The translations under genes and the position numbers were made by a program. A stretch of DNA of 64,000 nucleotides from assembly GCF_011075055.1 (NCBI RefSeq), contig NW_025401202.1, positions 1 to 64,000 of the forward strand, read 5' to 3'. This DNA comes from Mangifera indica (taxonomy: Eukaryota; Streptophyta; Magnoliopsida; Sapindales; Anacardiaceae). Shown here in pieces: positions 52,201-62,969 of the stretch. The notes under the pieces are model-generated. The model searched no databases, had not been told where the DNA came from, and saw only the letters and a list, made by a program, of their open reading frames with translations. Position 1 is the stretch's first letter. Every line of letters begins with the position of its first letter.

Positions 52201-55200
52201 CTATTCAAAGATTGTATGAGGAATATCCCAATTGTTTGCAAGAATCATATTTTCTCTAGACTTGGTAACCTTTCTCAAGCATGAAGCTCTAACTCTAACA
52301 CCTTCTTGAATAAGCATACGGACTCTCTCCCTTGGTAATCCGGCTCTTCCAAAGCAAGTATCATTCCTAGACTTCCAAATGTAGTACACGGCTGCCCCAA
52401 AGCAAAGCTTACTCACAATATTCTTGAAGCTATTTTCCTTCCATTTGTTTGCTAATTCCGGGATCATTGAAGTCCATGAGCTATACATGATTTGTTGATG
52501 GCAAATATTGAGCATTCCATTCCAGATTTGGGAGCTGAAAACACACCTAAAAAATAGATGGTCCATGCTTTCCGGATCCACCTTACATAATGGGCATACA
52601 TTGTGGGAAATAAGGCCAATTCTTGCTAACCTATCTCTTGTCATTAGTTTACCTCTAATACCCAACCATACAATGAATGAATGTCTTAGGAAATGCCTTT
52701 TAAACCATACAATATTGTGCCAACTTACCTTGTCCTTCCTACTCCTCATAATCTCCCATGCCGATTTGATTGTGAACTTGCCATTAGAATTAGGAGCCCA
52801 TGTTAGAGCATCCTCCCCTCCCATTGGGCAGCAAGGGAGAGCTCCCTTTATCTCCATGAGGTGGCAAGAATTCGCTGCTGGCCATTTCCACCCATGCTCA
52901 TCAATGACTTCTTTTACTAAAGCATGCTTAGGAATTCCGGAATCATAGATAATCCGGTTCCCAAATTTGTCCATTAATGGTCCAAATGGGTGCCAATTAT
53001 CAAGCCAAAGAAAGGTGTTTTCCCCATTGCCAATGACTTTCTTGAACTTGGTTTTCATTTGTTCCCTAAGTTTTAAAATTTTCCTCCAAACCCATGAGCT
53101 CTCATTATTCGGTTTGATCTCCCAAAAACTTTTTCCTCTAAGCTTGTTTGCCTTAATCCATTCCACCCATAGTGAGTTCCCCTTATCAAGGAGGATCTTC
53201 CACATATTCTTTGTTATGGCAGCCTTGTTCCACACTTTGCACCTCATAATGCCGAGACCTCCCTCCTCTTTAGGCACACAAACCTCTTCCCAAGCAACTT
53301 TTGCTTTTCTTCCATCCATGGCAGCACCATTCCAAAGAAAATCCCTCAATATTCCATCTATTTCCTTGTGTACATTTGAAGGAAGAATAAATATAGAAGA
53401 CCAATACACTTGAATGCTAAATAGGACAGCCTTGATAAGTAACAATCTCCCCGCATAAGATAAGGACTTATTCCGCCACGAATAAATTCTCCCCACAATC
53501 TTATCAATGAGCATCTTGCAATCACTTCTTTTAAGCTTTGAAGAAGTTATTGGAACTCCTAGATACTTGAAAGGCAATTCTCCTACCTCCACATTGATAG
53601 AGTCCGCAAGCTTGATCTTCTCCTCTTGGGGTAATCCGGAGATGTATATATTGCTTTTGTTGCAATTCATTTGGAGACCGGACCATTCATGAAAAAGCTT
53701 TAGGGAACTTTTCATGAGAGTAAGCGATTCAACATCTGCCCTACAAAACAAAATAAGGTCATCGGCAAAGCACAAATGAGTTATGTTGTTTTCCTTACAT
53801 TTCCAATGATGGCCAAAAGAAGGAATGTTCTTGAGTTCTCCAAGCATCCGTGAGAGGATCTCCATTGCCATGACAAAGAGGTAAGGGGATAAAGGGTCCC
53901 CTTGCCTAAGCCCATGAGAACTCTTGAAAAATCCCACCAATTCACCATTTATTCCCAAAGAAAAAGAGGGGGTTGAGATGCAGCTCCTAATCCATCCAAT
54001 GAATTTTCCATGAAAACCAATTGCTTCAAGAATAGCAAGGATGAAGTCCCAATGAACCGTATCATATGCCTTCAATAAGTCAATCTTCATGGCACACTTC
54101 TTGTCTTTGCTCACTCTATGGTAATTATGCATTAGGTCTTGACACAACATAATATTCTCTCCAATGCACCTTCCTCCCACAAATGCTCCTTGGGCTTTAT
54201 CAATGAAACTCGGAAGTATGGCTTTGAGACGATTTGCAAGGATCTTTGAAATGCACTTATAGATTATATTGCAGCAAGCTATCGGCCTATACTCCATACA
54301 CCTTGAAGCGTTAGCAACCTTAGGGACAAGAGCTAAGATAGTGCAATTTACCTCCTTGAGAAGATGGCCTGAAGAGAAAAAGTGCTGGACTGCCTTGATC
54401 ACATCATTCCCCACAATCTCCCAAGTGGTTTTAAAGAAGAAGGCTCCATACCCATCCGGACCCGGAGCTTTGTTGTTGTCCATGGCAAATATAATGGATT
54501 TGATTTCCTCTTCCCCCACTTCCTTGATCATGTTTTCTTTCTCTTGAATCTCTATTTGAAAATTAAGCAGCCTTTGAATTTCCTCTACATTGGAATTGCA
54601 TGAAACCGTGGAGTTAAGGACCTTTTTGAAATAGCTCACAAACTCCTCTTTAACATCCTCCATATTACTAACAAAGGTTCCATCATCTAGGCACACCCCA
54701 TTGATAGAGTTCCTACTCCTACGGGCTTTGATACATTTGAAGAAAAACTTGGAATATTGATCTCCTTCTTGAAGCCAATGAACTTTAGCTTTTTGGCGAG
54801 CTAAAGATTCTTCAGCTTCACTTAGATTTTTGTAGTTCTCCAAACAAACCTTTTCTTCCTTAGCTAAATCTTCATTTAGTGGGCTGCTTTGAAGTCTATT
54901 TTGAACATCCTCCAGCCTTCCTTTTGCTTCTTCCACCTTCTCTGAAATTCTCCAAAACCCCTCCTTATTTAGCCTCCTAAGAACCTTTTTTAATCTCTTG
55001 AGCTTGCTGATGAGCTTATACATAGGGCTGCCTTCTACATCCTCTTGCCAAGACTCCCTCACAATATTAAGGAAATTATCATGTGTTGCCCACATGTTAT
55101 AGAACTTGAAAGGGACCCTCCTCCTCCTTACACCACCTCCACACGTCACAATGCATGGGGAATGGTCAGAGATGGAATGGTTAAGAAACATGGCAAAGGA

Positions 55201-55848
55201 TTCCTCAAAAACATCTTTCCATTGTTCATTTACAAGGGCTCTATCCAACTTGCATGCTATCCTCCTATGTCCCTCACTACAATTACTCCAAGTGAGTTGG
55301 TTTCCCATGTACCGAAGATCTTCTAGATTTGCTTCCTCACAACACTTATTTAGGTCATCACTATAAGTATCTCCCCATGATACTCCTCCAATTTTCTCAC
55401 TTGGACCCCTAATTGCATTAAAGTCCCCCATTATTAGCCACGGTTTGTTCCCCATCCCATTGGAGAGCCTATCAATTTCCTTCCATAATCTTCTCCTTTC
55501 CATAGGTTGATTATACCCATAGACTATAGTTAAGGCTATAAGAGAGTTCTCCTCTACTAACCAAGCCTCCCCATGTATGAATTGCGGATTTTTCTCAATG
55601 ACATTAAAACTGATAGTATCCTTATTCCATCCTACCCAAATTCTCCCATTAGGGTGACTATCATTGTTATTAGCATTCTCCCACTCTCTCCAAATATTAC
55701 CATTCACTATACTTAATCTATCATTCCCCACTTTAGTTTCCAACACAGCCATTATTTCAATGTTATTATGCTTGATAAAGTGCCTTACCTCCCTTTGTTT
55801 GATAGGAGCATTGAGGCCCCTAATGTTCCAGCAAGCTATCTTTGTCAT
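52201..55848 (-). CDS. LINE-B2 ORF2 (APE endonuclease, reverse transcriptase, zf-RVT)
   Basis: Intact, 1,215 codons, differing from LINE-B1 ORF2 by one residue (R in KFGNRIIYD), which lies between the RT and the zf-RVT region. All catalytic residues named for LINE-B1 are present. Confidence 0.95.
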   Translation of the reverse strand: MTKIACWNIRGLNAPIKQREVRHFIKHNNIEIMAVLETKVGNDRLSIVNGNIWREWENANNNDSHPNGRIWVGWNKDTISFNVIEKNPQFIHGEAWLVEENSLIALTIVYGYNQPMERRRLWKEIDRLSNGMGNKPWLIMGDFNAIRGPSEKIGGVSWGDTYSDDLNKCCEEANLEDLRYMGNQLTWSNCSEGHRRIACKLDRALVNEQWKDVFEESFAMFLNHSISDHSPCIVTCGGGVRRRRVPFKFYNMWATHDNFLNIVRESWQEDVEGSPMYKLISKLKRLKKVLRRLNKEGFWRISEKVEEAKGRLEDVQNRLQSSPLNEDLAKEEKVCLENYKNLSEAEESLARQKAKVHWLQEGDQYSKFFFKCIKARRSRNSINGVCLDDGTFVSNMEDVKEEFVSYFKKVLNSTVSCNSNVEEIQRLLNFQIEIQEKENMIKEVGEEEIKSIIFAMDNNKAPGPDGYGAFFFKTTWEIVGNDVIKAVQHFFSSGHLLKEVNCTILALVPKVANASRCMEYRPIACCNIIYKCISKILANRLKAILPSFIDKAQGAFVGGRCIGENIMLCQDLMHNYHRVSKDKKCAMKIDLLKAYDTVHWDFILAILEAIGFHGKFIGWIRSCISTPSFSLGINGELVGFFKSSHGLRQGDPLSPYLFVMAMEILSRMLGELKNIPSFGHHWKCKENNITHLCFADDLILFCRADVESLTLMKSSLKLFHEWSGLQMNCNKSNIYISGLPQEEKIKLADSINVEVGELPFKYLGVPITSSKLKRSDCKMLIDKIVGRIYSWRNKSLSYAGRLLLIKAVLFSIQVYWSSIFILPSNVHKEIDGILRDFLWNGAAMDGRKAKVAWEEVCVPKEEGGLGIMRCKVWNKAAITKNMWKILLDKGNSLWVEWIKANKLRGKSFWEIKPNNESSWVWRKILKLREQMKTKFKKVIGNGENTFLWLDNWHPFGPLMDKFGNRIIYDSGIPKHALVKEVIDEHGWKWPAANSCHLMEIKGALPCCPMGGEDALTWAPNSNGKFTIKSAWEIMRSRKDKVSWHNIVWFKRHFLRHSFIVWLGIRGKLMTRDRLARIGLISHNVCPLCKVDPESMDHLFFRCVFSSQIWNGMLNICHQQIMYSSWTSMIPELANKWKENSFKNIVSKLCFGAAVYYIWKSRNDTCFGRAGLPRERVRMLIQEGVRVRASCLRKVTKSRENMILANNWDIPHTIFE

Positions 55849-57170
55849 TTGGATGATAGTGGAGGGGAATTAGCTTTCTTGAGCTTTGCCAATTTTTTCC
55901 CCAAGTTCTTAGTCTTCTCATCCATTTCCTTCTTCCTAAAATCCATCTCATCCACCTTTAGTTTTCCTCCGAATGGGACTATTGTTGGAGAGCCCTCAAT
56001 TACCAAGTCCTCCCCCCCATTTGTACTAGCTCCTTCTACCTCCATATCTATCCCTTTTGCTGTTGTAACTTGACTACTCTTGGAAGTGCTAGCTTCATAC
56101 AACTTTTCTTTTCCTGCCGAAATGACTTCTTCATTGGTTTTCTCCGGATTGACCTCTTCTTCCATCATTGTGCTCCTTTTGATTTGCTCATTGGACTCAT
56201 GGTTGGCTAATGCTGAATATCTATTGTTCTTATTTGTGTTTCCCCCCAAATTATGAAACTCCACGCCTTTACCTTTGGCCTTTTTGTCATTGCCGTTTGC
56301 CACCTTTAGTTTACTGTCTTTCCCATTTAGCTTCTTTGTTGTTATCATTCCATCCCCAACCTTGAGGTTTTTCCATGAAGATGTGCTACCTTCATGTTTC
56401 GGAGCAAAATGACAATTGGCAGTGGAGTGTCCAAAGCATTGGCACCCATTGCATTTTAGTGGTTTCCAACTATACTCTACATTGATCACCAAGTTTTCAC
56501 CATTTGGAAGAGTTAAGTTGATAGTCTCCGGGCATTCCGCATCCACTTTGATCTCAATACATATTCGTGCAAACTCTAATCTTGTCCCTCCTTCCGTAAC
56601 AGCATCCATATAAAGAGGATTCCCAATGGCACTTGCTATGTAGCTAAGTCCTTTTGGAGACCAAAACTCAAGTGGAATGCCATACAATCTCACCCATATA
56701 GCCACCTTTTTGACATCATTGATCATCATGGGAAGGTTTGTAGTCCATTTCCGAACTATAAACGGCTGTCCACCAATTGTAATCTGTCCTACTTCCACCG
56801 CTCTAGAGACTCCATCCATGTCTTGAAATTTTAGTATAAAAACTCCTTGGCCAGAGGTCATAACCTCACTTAGTCCATATGATGCCCATATCTTCTCAAG
56901 TGCTCTTTTAACAGTCAAGAATGGAGGTCTTTTGCCAAGGAAGAAACCCACCGCACAGGTTCTCCATTTTGTAGCACCCTCTTCCGCAATTTCTAGTGGA
57001 GGGGCAACACACACACGCCCTTTTGCATCTCTTCCTTTAGGCTCATAATATTCCAGCTTAGTACAAGACTCCTTTGGGGAGAAGAGGGAGCTCCAAGGAG
57101 CCTTATTATCTTTAACACCAACGGAAACCAAAGGAGTTTCAGTAGACTTTTCTTGACCAGAAGACTCCAT
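55845..57170 (-). CDS. LINE-B2 ORF1 protein (DUF4283 plus CCHC knuckle)
   Basis: Intact, 441 codons. The protein is identical to that of LINE-B1; the one base difference at 56565 is a synonymous Arg codon change. Confidence 0.9.
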   Translation of the reverse strand: MESSGQEKSTETPLVSVGVKDNKAPWSSLFSPKESCTKLEYYEPKGRDAKGRVCVAPPLEIAEEGATKWRTCAVGFFLGKRPPFLTVKRALEKIWASYGLSEVMTSGQGVFILKFQDMDGVSRAVEVGQITIGGQPFIVRKWTTNLPMMINDVKKVAIWVRLYGIPLEFWSPKGLSYIASAIGNPLYMDAVTEGGTRLEFARICIEIKVDAECPETINLTLPNGENLVINVEYSWKPLKCNGCQCFGHSTANCHFAPKHEGSTSSWKNLKVGDGMITTKKLNGKDSKLKVANGNDKKAKGKGVEFHNLGGNTNKNNRYSALANHESNEQIKRSTMMEEEVNPEKTNEEVISAGKEKLYEASTSKSSQVTTAKGIDMEVEGASTNGGEDLVIEGSPTIVPFGGKLKVDEMDFRKKEMDEKTKNLGKKLAKLKKANSPPLSSK

Positions 57171-57781
57171 ACTAAAAAAGGTAATTGGCGAATGAGGGAA
57201 GAGGGAGGGAGGAAAAGAAAGAAAGATGATGAGAGCCTAGCTAAAATTATGCAAGAACCAGCCTGCACAGAGTAGAGCAGACCATAGGCACAGCAGACTA
57301 AACTTTCCTGAAAAGGAAAAGAGGAGACTGCCACGGAAAGAACAAAATAGTATGCACCAAAGAGGAAGTTGCGCAAACTACAAGCAAAGTTTCAAAATTT
57401 GAATTTCAGGAGAGAGGGAAGCTAACACCACCAACCAAGCTACTAAGCTTAACACCGGAAAAGAAGAACCGCCGGAAATGAAAGCAGAAAACCGAAAAAC
57501 AGGAGTGAGATTGAAACCGGAAAACTTAGAAGAGACTTGCTCTAAAAACAGCACCTTCAAAATAAGAATAAAAAAACTCTAGAGCAGTCGCCATAAGAAA
57601 GAAAGAAAAGAGAATAAAACAGTAACCGGAGGAGGGAGCAGAGCCGGTGACCTTGGTCACCGGACCGGAGGATAGAAAACTAAGAGATACCAACACAGCC
57701 AAGAATGAAGAACTCAAAGACTAAAGGGGGGGAGGAGGAGGGGGATGTGGTGTTTAGAGAGAAGGGAGAGCATGTTTAATC
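57171..57781 (-). promoter_or_regulatory. 5' UTR of LINE-B2
   Basis: As in LINE-B1 but one base shorter in the C/T-rich start (complement of G runs at 57727-57744). Confidence 0.5.
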
Positions 57782-57797
57782 CACAGAACCTTATTTT
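57782..57797 (+). repeat. Right target-site duplication of LINE-B2
   Basis: The 16 bp are identical to 51856-51871. Confidence 0.88.
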
Positions 57798-57954
57798 GCC
57801 TTAAACACAAAGCTTCCTTAACCTAAACACTTACCAATACTCACCTGAACCCTTAAACACTTATAACCATTAACCTTTGCCTACTAGCCACTACCACAAA
57901 TGTCCCATAAAAGAACTTCATCCTCATCCTCCTCATCCTTGGGAATTTGCCAAC

Positions 57955-59511
57955 ATGGCATTAAAAGAAGAGGTCAAAGGAGAACTTAAGGCCATTAAGG
58001 ACCAAATGAATCAAATGATGCAAATGATGAGAGACTTGACCCTCACTCAAAGTCGGGCACCCTTATCACAGCCCCAAACTTCAACACGAAGCCAAATACC
58101 CCCTCCTCCACCTCACCCAACCCAACTACATCAACCAATAAGACATATTAGACCTTCCCCTCCTCTTCCTAGACATCATAGGGAGGAATTGATGCTTCAT
58201 AATTATTCAAGTGAGGAAGAACAAGAGAGACCACCTAGGAGAGAAAAGGATGATGATAGGGGTTTAAGGATTGAAATTCCAGAATTCGAAGGGAGCATGA
58301 GTCCGGATGATTTTGTTGATTGGTTACATGCTATTGAGAGAGTTTTTGAATATAAAGGCTATTCGGATGAGAAGAAATGTAAACTTGCCATCTTGAAATT
58401 CAAGGATTATGCATCCTTGTGGTGGGAAAATCTTAAGAAGCAAAGGGAAAGGGATGGTAAAGAGAGAGTGAGATCTTGGGAGAAACTAAAGAAGCTTATG
58501 AAGAGAAGATTCCTTCCGGACAACCATAAACAAGATCTTTACCTCAAGCTACACACCCTTAAGCAAGGAAGTGATGGAGTAGAGCATTACATAAGGGAGT
58601 TTGAGAAGCTATTAATGAGGAGTGAGCTGCCGGAAGTGAAAGAGCAAACCATTGCAAGATTCATTGGTGGCTTAAACGAAGACATTGCTCATATGGTAGA
58701 ATTGCAACCATATTGCACTTTTGAAGATGTGTGTAAGTTGGCTATTAAAGTGGAGAAGCAAAAGAAGGCCATGAAGCCCATGGTTTCCAAGTCATTCTCC
58801 AAAGGGACATTATCTAACAAAAGCATATCTTTTACCAAGGGAACTACCTTCCATAAAGGTTCCCCATCCTACACAAATGTTGTTGATTCTTCTTCCAAGG
58901 AGAAAGGCAAGGAACAAATGGTGGAACCAACTAAGGACAAGCCTAATATGGTGAAGACCAACCTCTCCAACAAAAAGTGCTTTAAATGCCAAGGCTATGG
59001 ACACTTCCAAGCTGAATGCCCTAATAGGAGAGTTTTATCCTTGATGGAGATACAAGCAATTGAGGAGTCTCTTCAAGAAGAAGAAGAAAGTGAAGTTTCC
59101 AGCCATGAAAGTGATGAAGCCAACAAGGAAGAAGAAGAAATTCCACAAGGAGCTGATGAAGGAGAGATGTTAGTGATTAGAAGAGCATTGCATGCCAAGC
59201 CTCTTCCTCATGAAGAGCAAAGACTCCACATTTTCCAATCAAGGTGCACCATTGGAGATAAAGTGTGTTCTTTAATTATAGATAGTGGAAGTTGTGCAAA
59301 TGTAGCTTCATCTACCTTAGTGGAAAAACTTGGATTACCTACCATACCTCATCCTCAACCATACAAGATCCAATGGTTGAGTAATGGGACCAACCTCCAA
59401 GTAGCCAAACAAGTGCTTATTTCCTTCTCCATTGGTAAGCATTATAATGATGAGATTTTGTGTGATGTGATTCCTATGGATGCTTGTCACTTGTTGTTGG
59501 GAAGACCATGA
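57955..59511 (+). CDS. gag: Gag-protease, unit 14
   Basis: Consensus protein. Leader G variant at 57847, the last unit to carry it. Confidence 0.9.
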   Translation: MALKEEVKGELKAIKDQMNQMMQMMRDLTLTQSRAPLSQPQTSTRSQIPPPPPHPTQLHQPIRHIRPSPPLPRHHREELMLHNYSSEEEQERPPRREKDDDRGLRIEIPEFEGSMSPDDFVDWLHAIERVFEYKGYSDEKKCKLAILKFKDYASLWWENLKKQRERDGKERVRSWEKLKKLMKRRFLPDNHKQDLYLKLHTLKQGSDGVEHYIREFEKLLMRSELPEVKEQTIARFIGGLNEDIAHMVELQPYCTFEDVCKLAIKVEKQKKAMKPMVSKSFSKGTLSNKSISFTKGTTFHKGSPSYTNVVDSSSKEKGKEQMVEPTKDKPNMVKTNLSNKKCFKCQGYGHFQAECPNRRVLSLMEIQAIEESLQEEEESEVSSHESDEANKEEEEIPQGADEGEMLVIRRALHAKPLPHEEQRLHIFQSRCTIGDKVCSLIIDSGSCANVASSTLVEKLGLPTIPHPQPYKIQWLSNGTNLQVAKQVLISFSIGKHYNDEILCDVIPMDACHLLLGRP

Positions 59512-59919
59512 CAATTTGATAGGGAAGTGAAGCATGATGGCAAGAAGAACACTTACTCCTTTAAATTCAATGGCAAGACTATCACTTTAACTCCTCTTAG
59601 TCCACAACAAGTTCATAAGGCTACTAAGGGAAAAGAAGTCAAGAAAGAGAGCTTGTTTATAAATGGTCAGCAAGTGGAAGGTAGCCATCTTGAGGATTTG
59701 AGGGCAAATCCTTCTCAACCCGGGGAGGATGATGTACACGCAGCTCCATTGTCATTTTTGGGTTCCAAGCCATCCTTAAGTCTCCATGCAACCTTTGAAG
59801 CCAAGAAGAATAAAGTTCTAGCAAATCCCAAGCCAAAGGAAGCATTGCACCTTCAATTTTGGCCCAAAACCACTTTTGGATATAGTCTTATTACATCCAC
59901 CCAAGGTCCAAATGAATAG
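59512..59919 (+). pseudogene. Post-protease pol remnant, unit 14
   Basis: Open after the TGA, His variant. Confidence 0.72.
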
Positions 59920-59941
59920 CTTGCTCCAATTGATCCAAAAG

Positions 59942-60718
59942 TGCAACTTTTAAAGTCCATCAATGGCCCAAACGTCCAAGCATCATTTTGAGAAGCCCAA
60001 AGAGCCCAAAATTGGGTTTTAGTTACATTGGAACTAAGTTAGAATTTAGTTGTTTTAGTTAGGAAACATCATTCCTAAAGTTAAGGAAAAAACAACTAAC
60101 TTTTGTCTTTAGTTAATTACTATGTATGGGCTTGGTTTAGAATGAATGGCTTAGCTTAATTCATGCCATTTTAGTTGACTTTTGTGGGAAATACTGTATC
60201 GTTGCCATCCATGCCTCCTATATAAAGGGGTGGATCTTTATTTGTAAAAGTTTTGGTTTTGCTTTTGAATGAAAATTTGAAGAAAACTTGTTGGCTTTTT
60301 TTCTCATTTCCTTTATCCAATTCATCTTGGAGGAAGAATTGGTGGTGGAAGACCCCAAGGTTGGTGGAACTTTCCTCTATGCCTTGGTTAATTTTCTTGT
60401 TACCCTTGAAATCCAAAGTGTGAAGATTTGAATGTGTGTTGTATGCCTCGGATACTGTTCACAGTGTATGATTTTGCAATTTCCAGTTTTTGCCAGCAAA
60501 ATTTGAGACAAGTTTTGAATGCCTTGTTGAATGAGTTGTGATTGCTATTATATATCATTAGAAAGCTCTTTGAATGCCCTTTCCAATGATCTATAAGTTG
60601 TATGATTTGGAGTTCATTTGATTGGTTAAAATTGAAAGATAAATTGATGTTGTGCCATATGAACAGTAATTTCCAGAATTGGGGTTATGTGTTGTTGCAT
60701 TGTCTTGATGGAAATGCA
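59942..60718 (+). mobile_element. LTR of unit 15
   Basis: Consensus copy. TATA box at 60219-60227, PBS at 60724-60736. An uninterrupted LTR, leader and gag follow. Confidence 0.75.
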
Positions 60719-60982
60719 CCATTTGGTATCAGAGCCTAGGTTGTTTGTGTGAATTGTTGAGTGATTTCTATCTCCCGGAGCTACTGTTCACCTCCCGGAA
60801 TTTACTGTTCACAGAACCTTATTTTGCCTTAAACACAAAGCTTCCTTAACCTAAACACTTACCAATACTCACCTCAACCCTTAAACACTTATAACCATTA
60901 ACCTTTGCCTACTAGCCACTACCACAAATGTCCCATAAAAGAACTTCATCCTCATCCTCCTCATCCTTGGGAATTTGCCAAC

Positions 60983-62539
60983 ATGGCATTAAAAGAAGAG
61001 GTCAAAGGAGAACTTAAGGCCATTAAGGACCAAATGAATCAAATGATGCAAATGATGAGAGACTTGACCCTCACTCAAAGTCGGGCACCCTTATCACAGC
61101 CCCAAACTTCAACACAAAGCCAAATACCCCCTCCTCCACCTCACCCAACCCAACTACATCAACCAATAAGACATATTAGACCTTCCCCTCCTCTTCCTAG
61201 ACATCATAGGGAGGAATTGATGCTTCATAATTATTCAAGTGAGGAAGAACAAGAGAGACCACCTAGGAGAGAAAAGGATGATGATAGGGGTTTAAGGATT
61301 GAAATTCCAGAATTCGAAGGGAGCATGAGTCCGGATGATTTTGTTGATTGGTTACATGCTATTGAGAGAGTTTTTGAATATAAAGGCTATTCGGATGAGA
61401 AGAAATGTAAACTTGCCATCTTGAAATTCAAGGATTATGCATCCTTGTGGTGGGAAAATCTTAAGAAGCAAAGGGAAAGGGATGGTAAAGAGAGAGTGAG
61501 ATCTTGGGAGAAACTAAAGAAGCTTATGAAGAGAAGATTCCTTCCGGACAACCATAAACAAGATCTTTACCTCAAGCTACACACCCTTAAGCAAGGAAGT
61601 GATGGAGTAGAGCATTACATAAGGGAGTTTGAGAAGCTATTAATGAGGAGTGAGCTGCCGGAAGTGAAAGAGCAAACCATTGCAAGATTCATTGGTGGCT
61701 TAAACGAAGACATTGCTCATATGGTAGAATTGCAACCATATTGCACTTTTGAAGATGTGTGTAAGTTGGCTATTAAAGTGGAGAAGCAAAAGAAGGCCAT
61801 GAAGCCCATGGTTTCCAAGTCATTCTCCAAAGGGACATTATCTAACAAAAGCATATCTTTTACCAAGGGAACTACCTTCCATAAAGGTTCCCCATCCTAC
61901 ACAAATGTTGTTGATTCTTCTTCCAAGGAGAAAGGCAAGGAACAAATGGTGGAACCAACTAAGGACAAGCCTAATATGGTGAAGACCAACCTCTCCAACA
62001 AAAAGTGCTTTAAATGCCAAGGCTATGGACACTTCCAAGCTGAATGCCCTAATAGGAGAGTTTTATCCTTGATGGAGATACAAGCAATTGAGGAGTCTCT
62101 TCAAGAAGAAGAAGAAAGTGAAGTTTCCAGCCATGAAAGTGATGAAGCCAACAAGGAAGAAGAAGAAATTCCACAAGGAGCTGATGAAGGAGAGATGTTA
62201 GTGATTAGAAGAGCATTGCATGCCAAGCCTCTTCCTCATGAAGAGCAAAGACTCCACATTTTCCAATCAAGGTGCACCATTGGAGATAAAGTGTGTTCTT
62301 TAATTATAGATAGTGGAAGTTGTGCAAATGTAGCTTCATCTACCTTAGTGGAAAAACTTGGATTACCTACCATACCTCATCCTCAACCATACAAGATCCA
62401 ATGGTTGAGTAATGGGACCAACCTCCAAGTAGCCAAACAAGTGCTTATTTCCTTCTCCATTGGTAAGCATTATAATGATGAGATTTTGTGTGATGTGATT
62501 CCTATGGATGCTTGTCACTTGTTGTTGGGAAGACCATGA
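60983..62539 (+). CDS. gag: Gag-protease, unit 15
   Basis: It has Q45. The leader is back to the C form, so the unit lies outside the 11-14 block. Confidence 0.9.
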   Translation: MALKEEVKGELKAIKDQMNQMMQMMRDLTLTQSRAPLSQPQTSTQSQIPPPPPHPTQLHQPIRHIRPSPPLPRHHREELMLHNYSSEEEQERPPRREKDDDRGLRIEIPEFEGSMSPDDFVDWLHAIERVFEYKGYSDEKKCKLAILKFKDYASLWWENLKKQRERDGKERVRSWEKLKKLMKRRFLPDNHKQDLYLKLHTLKQGSDGVEHYIREFEKLLMRSELPEVKEQTIARFIGGLNEDIAHMVELQPYCTFEDVCKLAIKVEKQKKAMKPMVSKSFSKGTLSNKSISFTKGTTFHKGSPSYTNVVDSSSKEKGKEQMVEPTKDKPNMVKTNLSNKKCFKCQGYGHFQAECPNRRVLSLMEIQAIEESLQEEEESEVSSHESDEANKEEEEIPQGADEGEMLVIRRALHAKPLPHEEQRLHIFQSRCTIGDKVCSLIIDSGSCANVASSTLVEKLGLPTIPHPQPYKIQWLSNGTNLQVAKQVLISFSIGKHYNDEILCDVIPMDACHLLLGRP

Positions 62540-62947
62540 CAATTTGATAGGGAAGTGAAGCATGATGGCAAGAAGAACACTTACTCCTTTAAATTCAATG
62601 GCAAGACTATCACTTTAACTCCTCTTAGTCCACAACAAGTTCATAAGGCTACTAAGGGAAAAGAAGTCAAGAAAGAGAGCTTGTTTATAAATGGTCAGCA
62701 AGTGGAAGGTAGCCATCTTGAGGATTTGAGGGCAAATCCTTCTCAACCCGGGGAGGATGATGTATACGCAGCTCCATTGTCATTTTTGGGTTCCAAGCCA
62801 TCCTTAAGTCTCCATGCAACCTTTGAAGCCAAGAAGAATAAAGTTCTAGCAAATCCCAAGCCAAAGGAAGCATTGCACCTTCAATTTTGGCCCAAAACCA
62901 CTTTTGGATATAGTCTTATTACATCCACCCAAGGTCCAAATGAATAG
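62540..62947 (+). pseudogene. Post-protease pol remnant, unit 15
   Basis: Open after the TGA, Tyr variant. The Q45 plus Tyr combination is unique to this unit and suggests exchange between variants. Confidence 0.72.
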
Positions 62948-62969
62948 CTTGCTCCAATTGATCCAAAAG

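Larger units (their letters stand above)
51872..57781 (-). mobile_element. LINE-B2, duplicate of LINE-B1
   Basis: It has the same junctions, target-site duplication and 12-T run as LINE-B1. I find three differences: 52955 C (T at 44000), 56565 T (C at 47610) and one G fewer in the 5' UTR G run near 57744. This is a copy made by duplication of the array block, not a second retrotransposition. Confidence 0.93.

Noticed and set aside
42901..57797. Two independent LINE-B insertions at a preferred site
   Set aside because: Identical target-site duplication, tail length and near-identical full sequence are better explained by block duplication.
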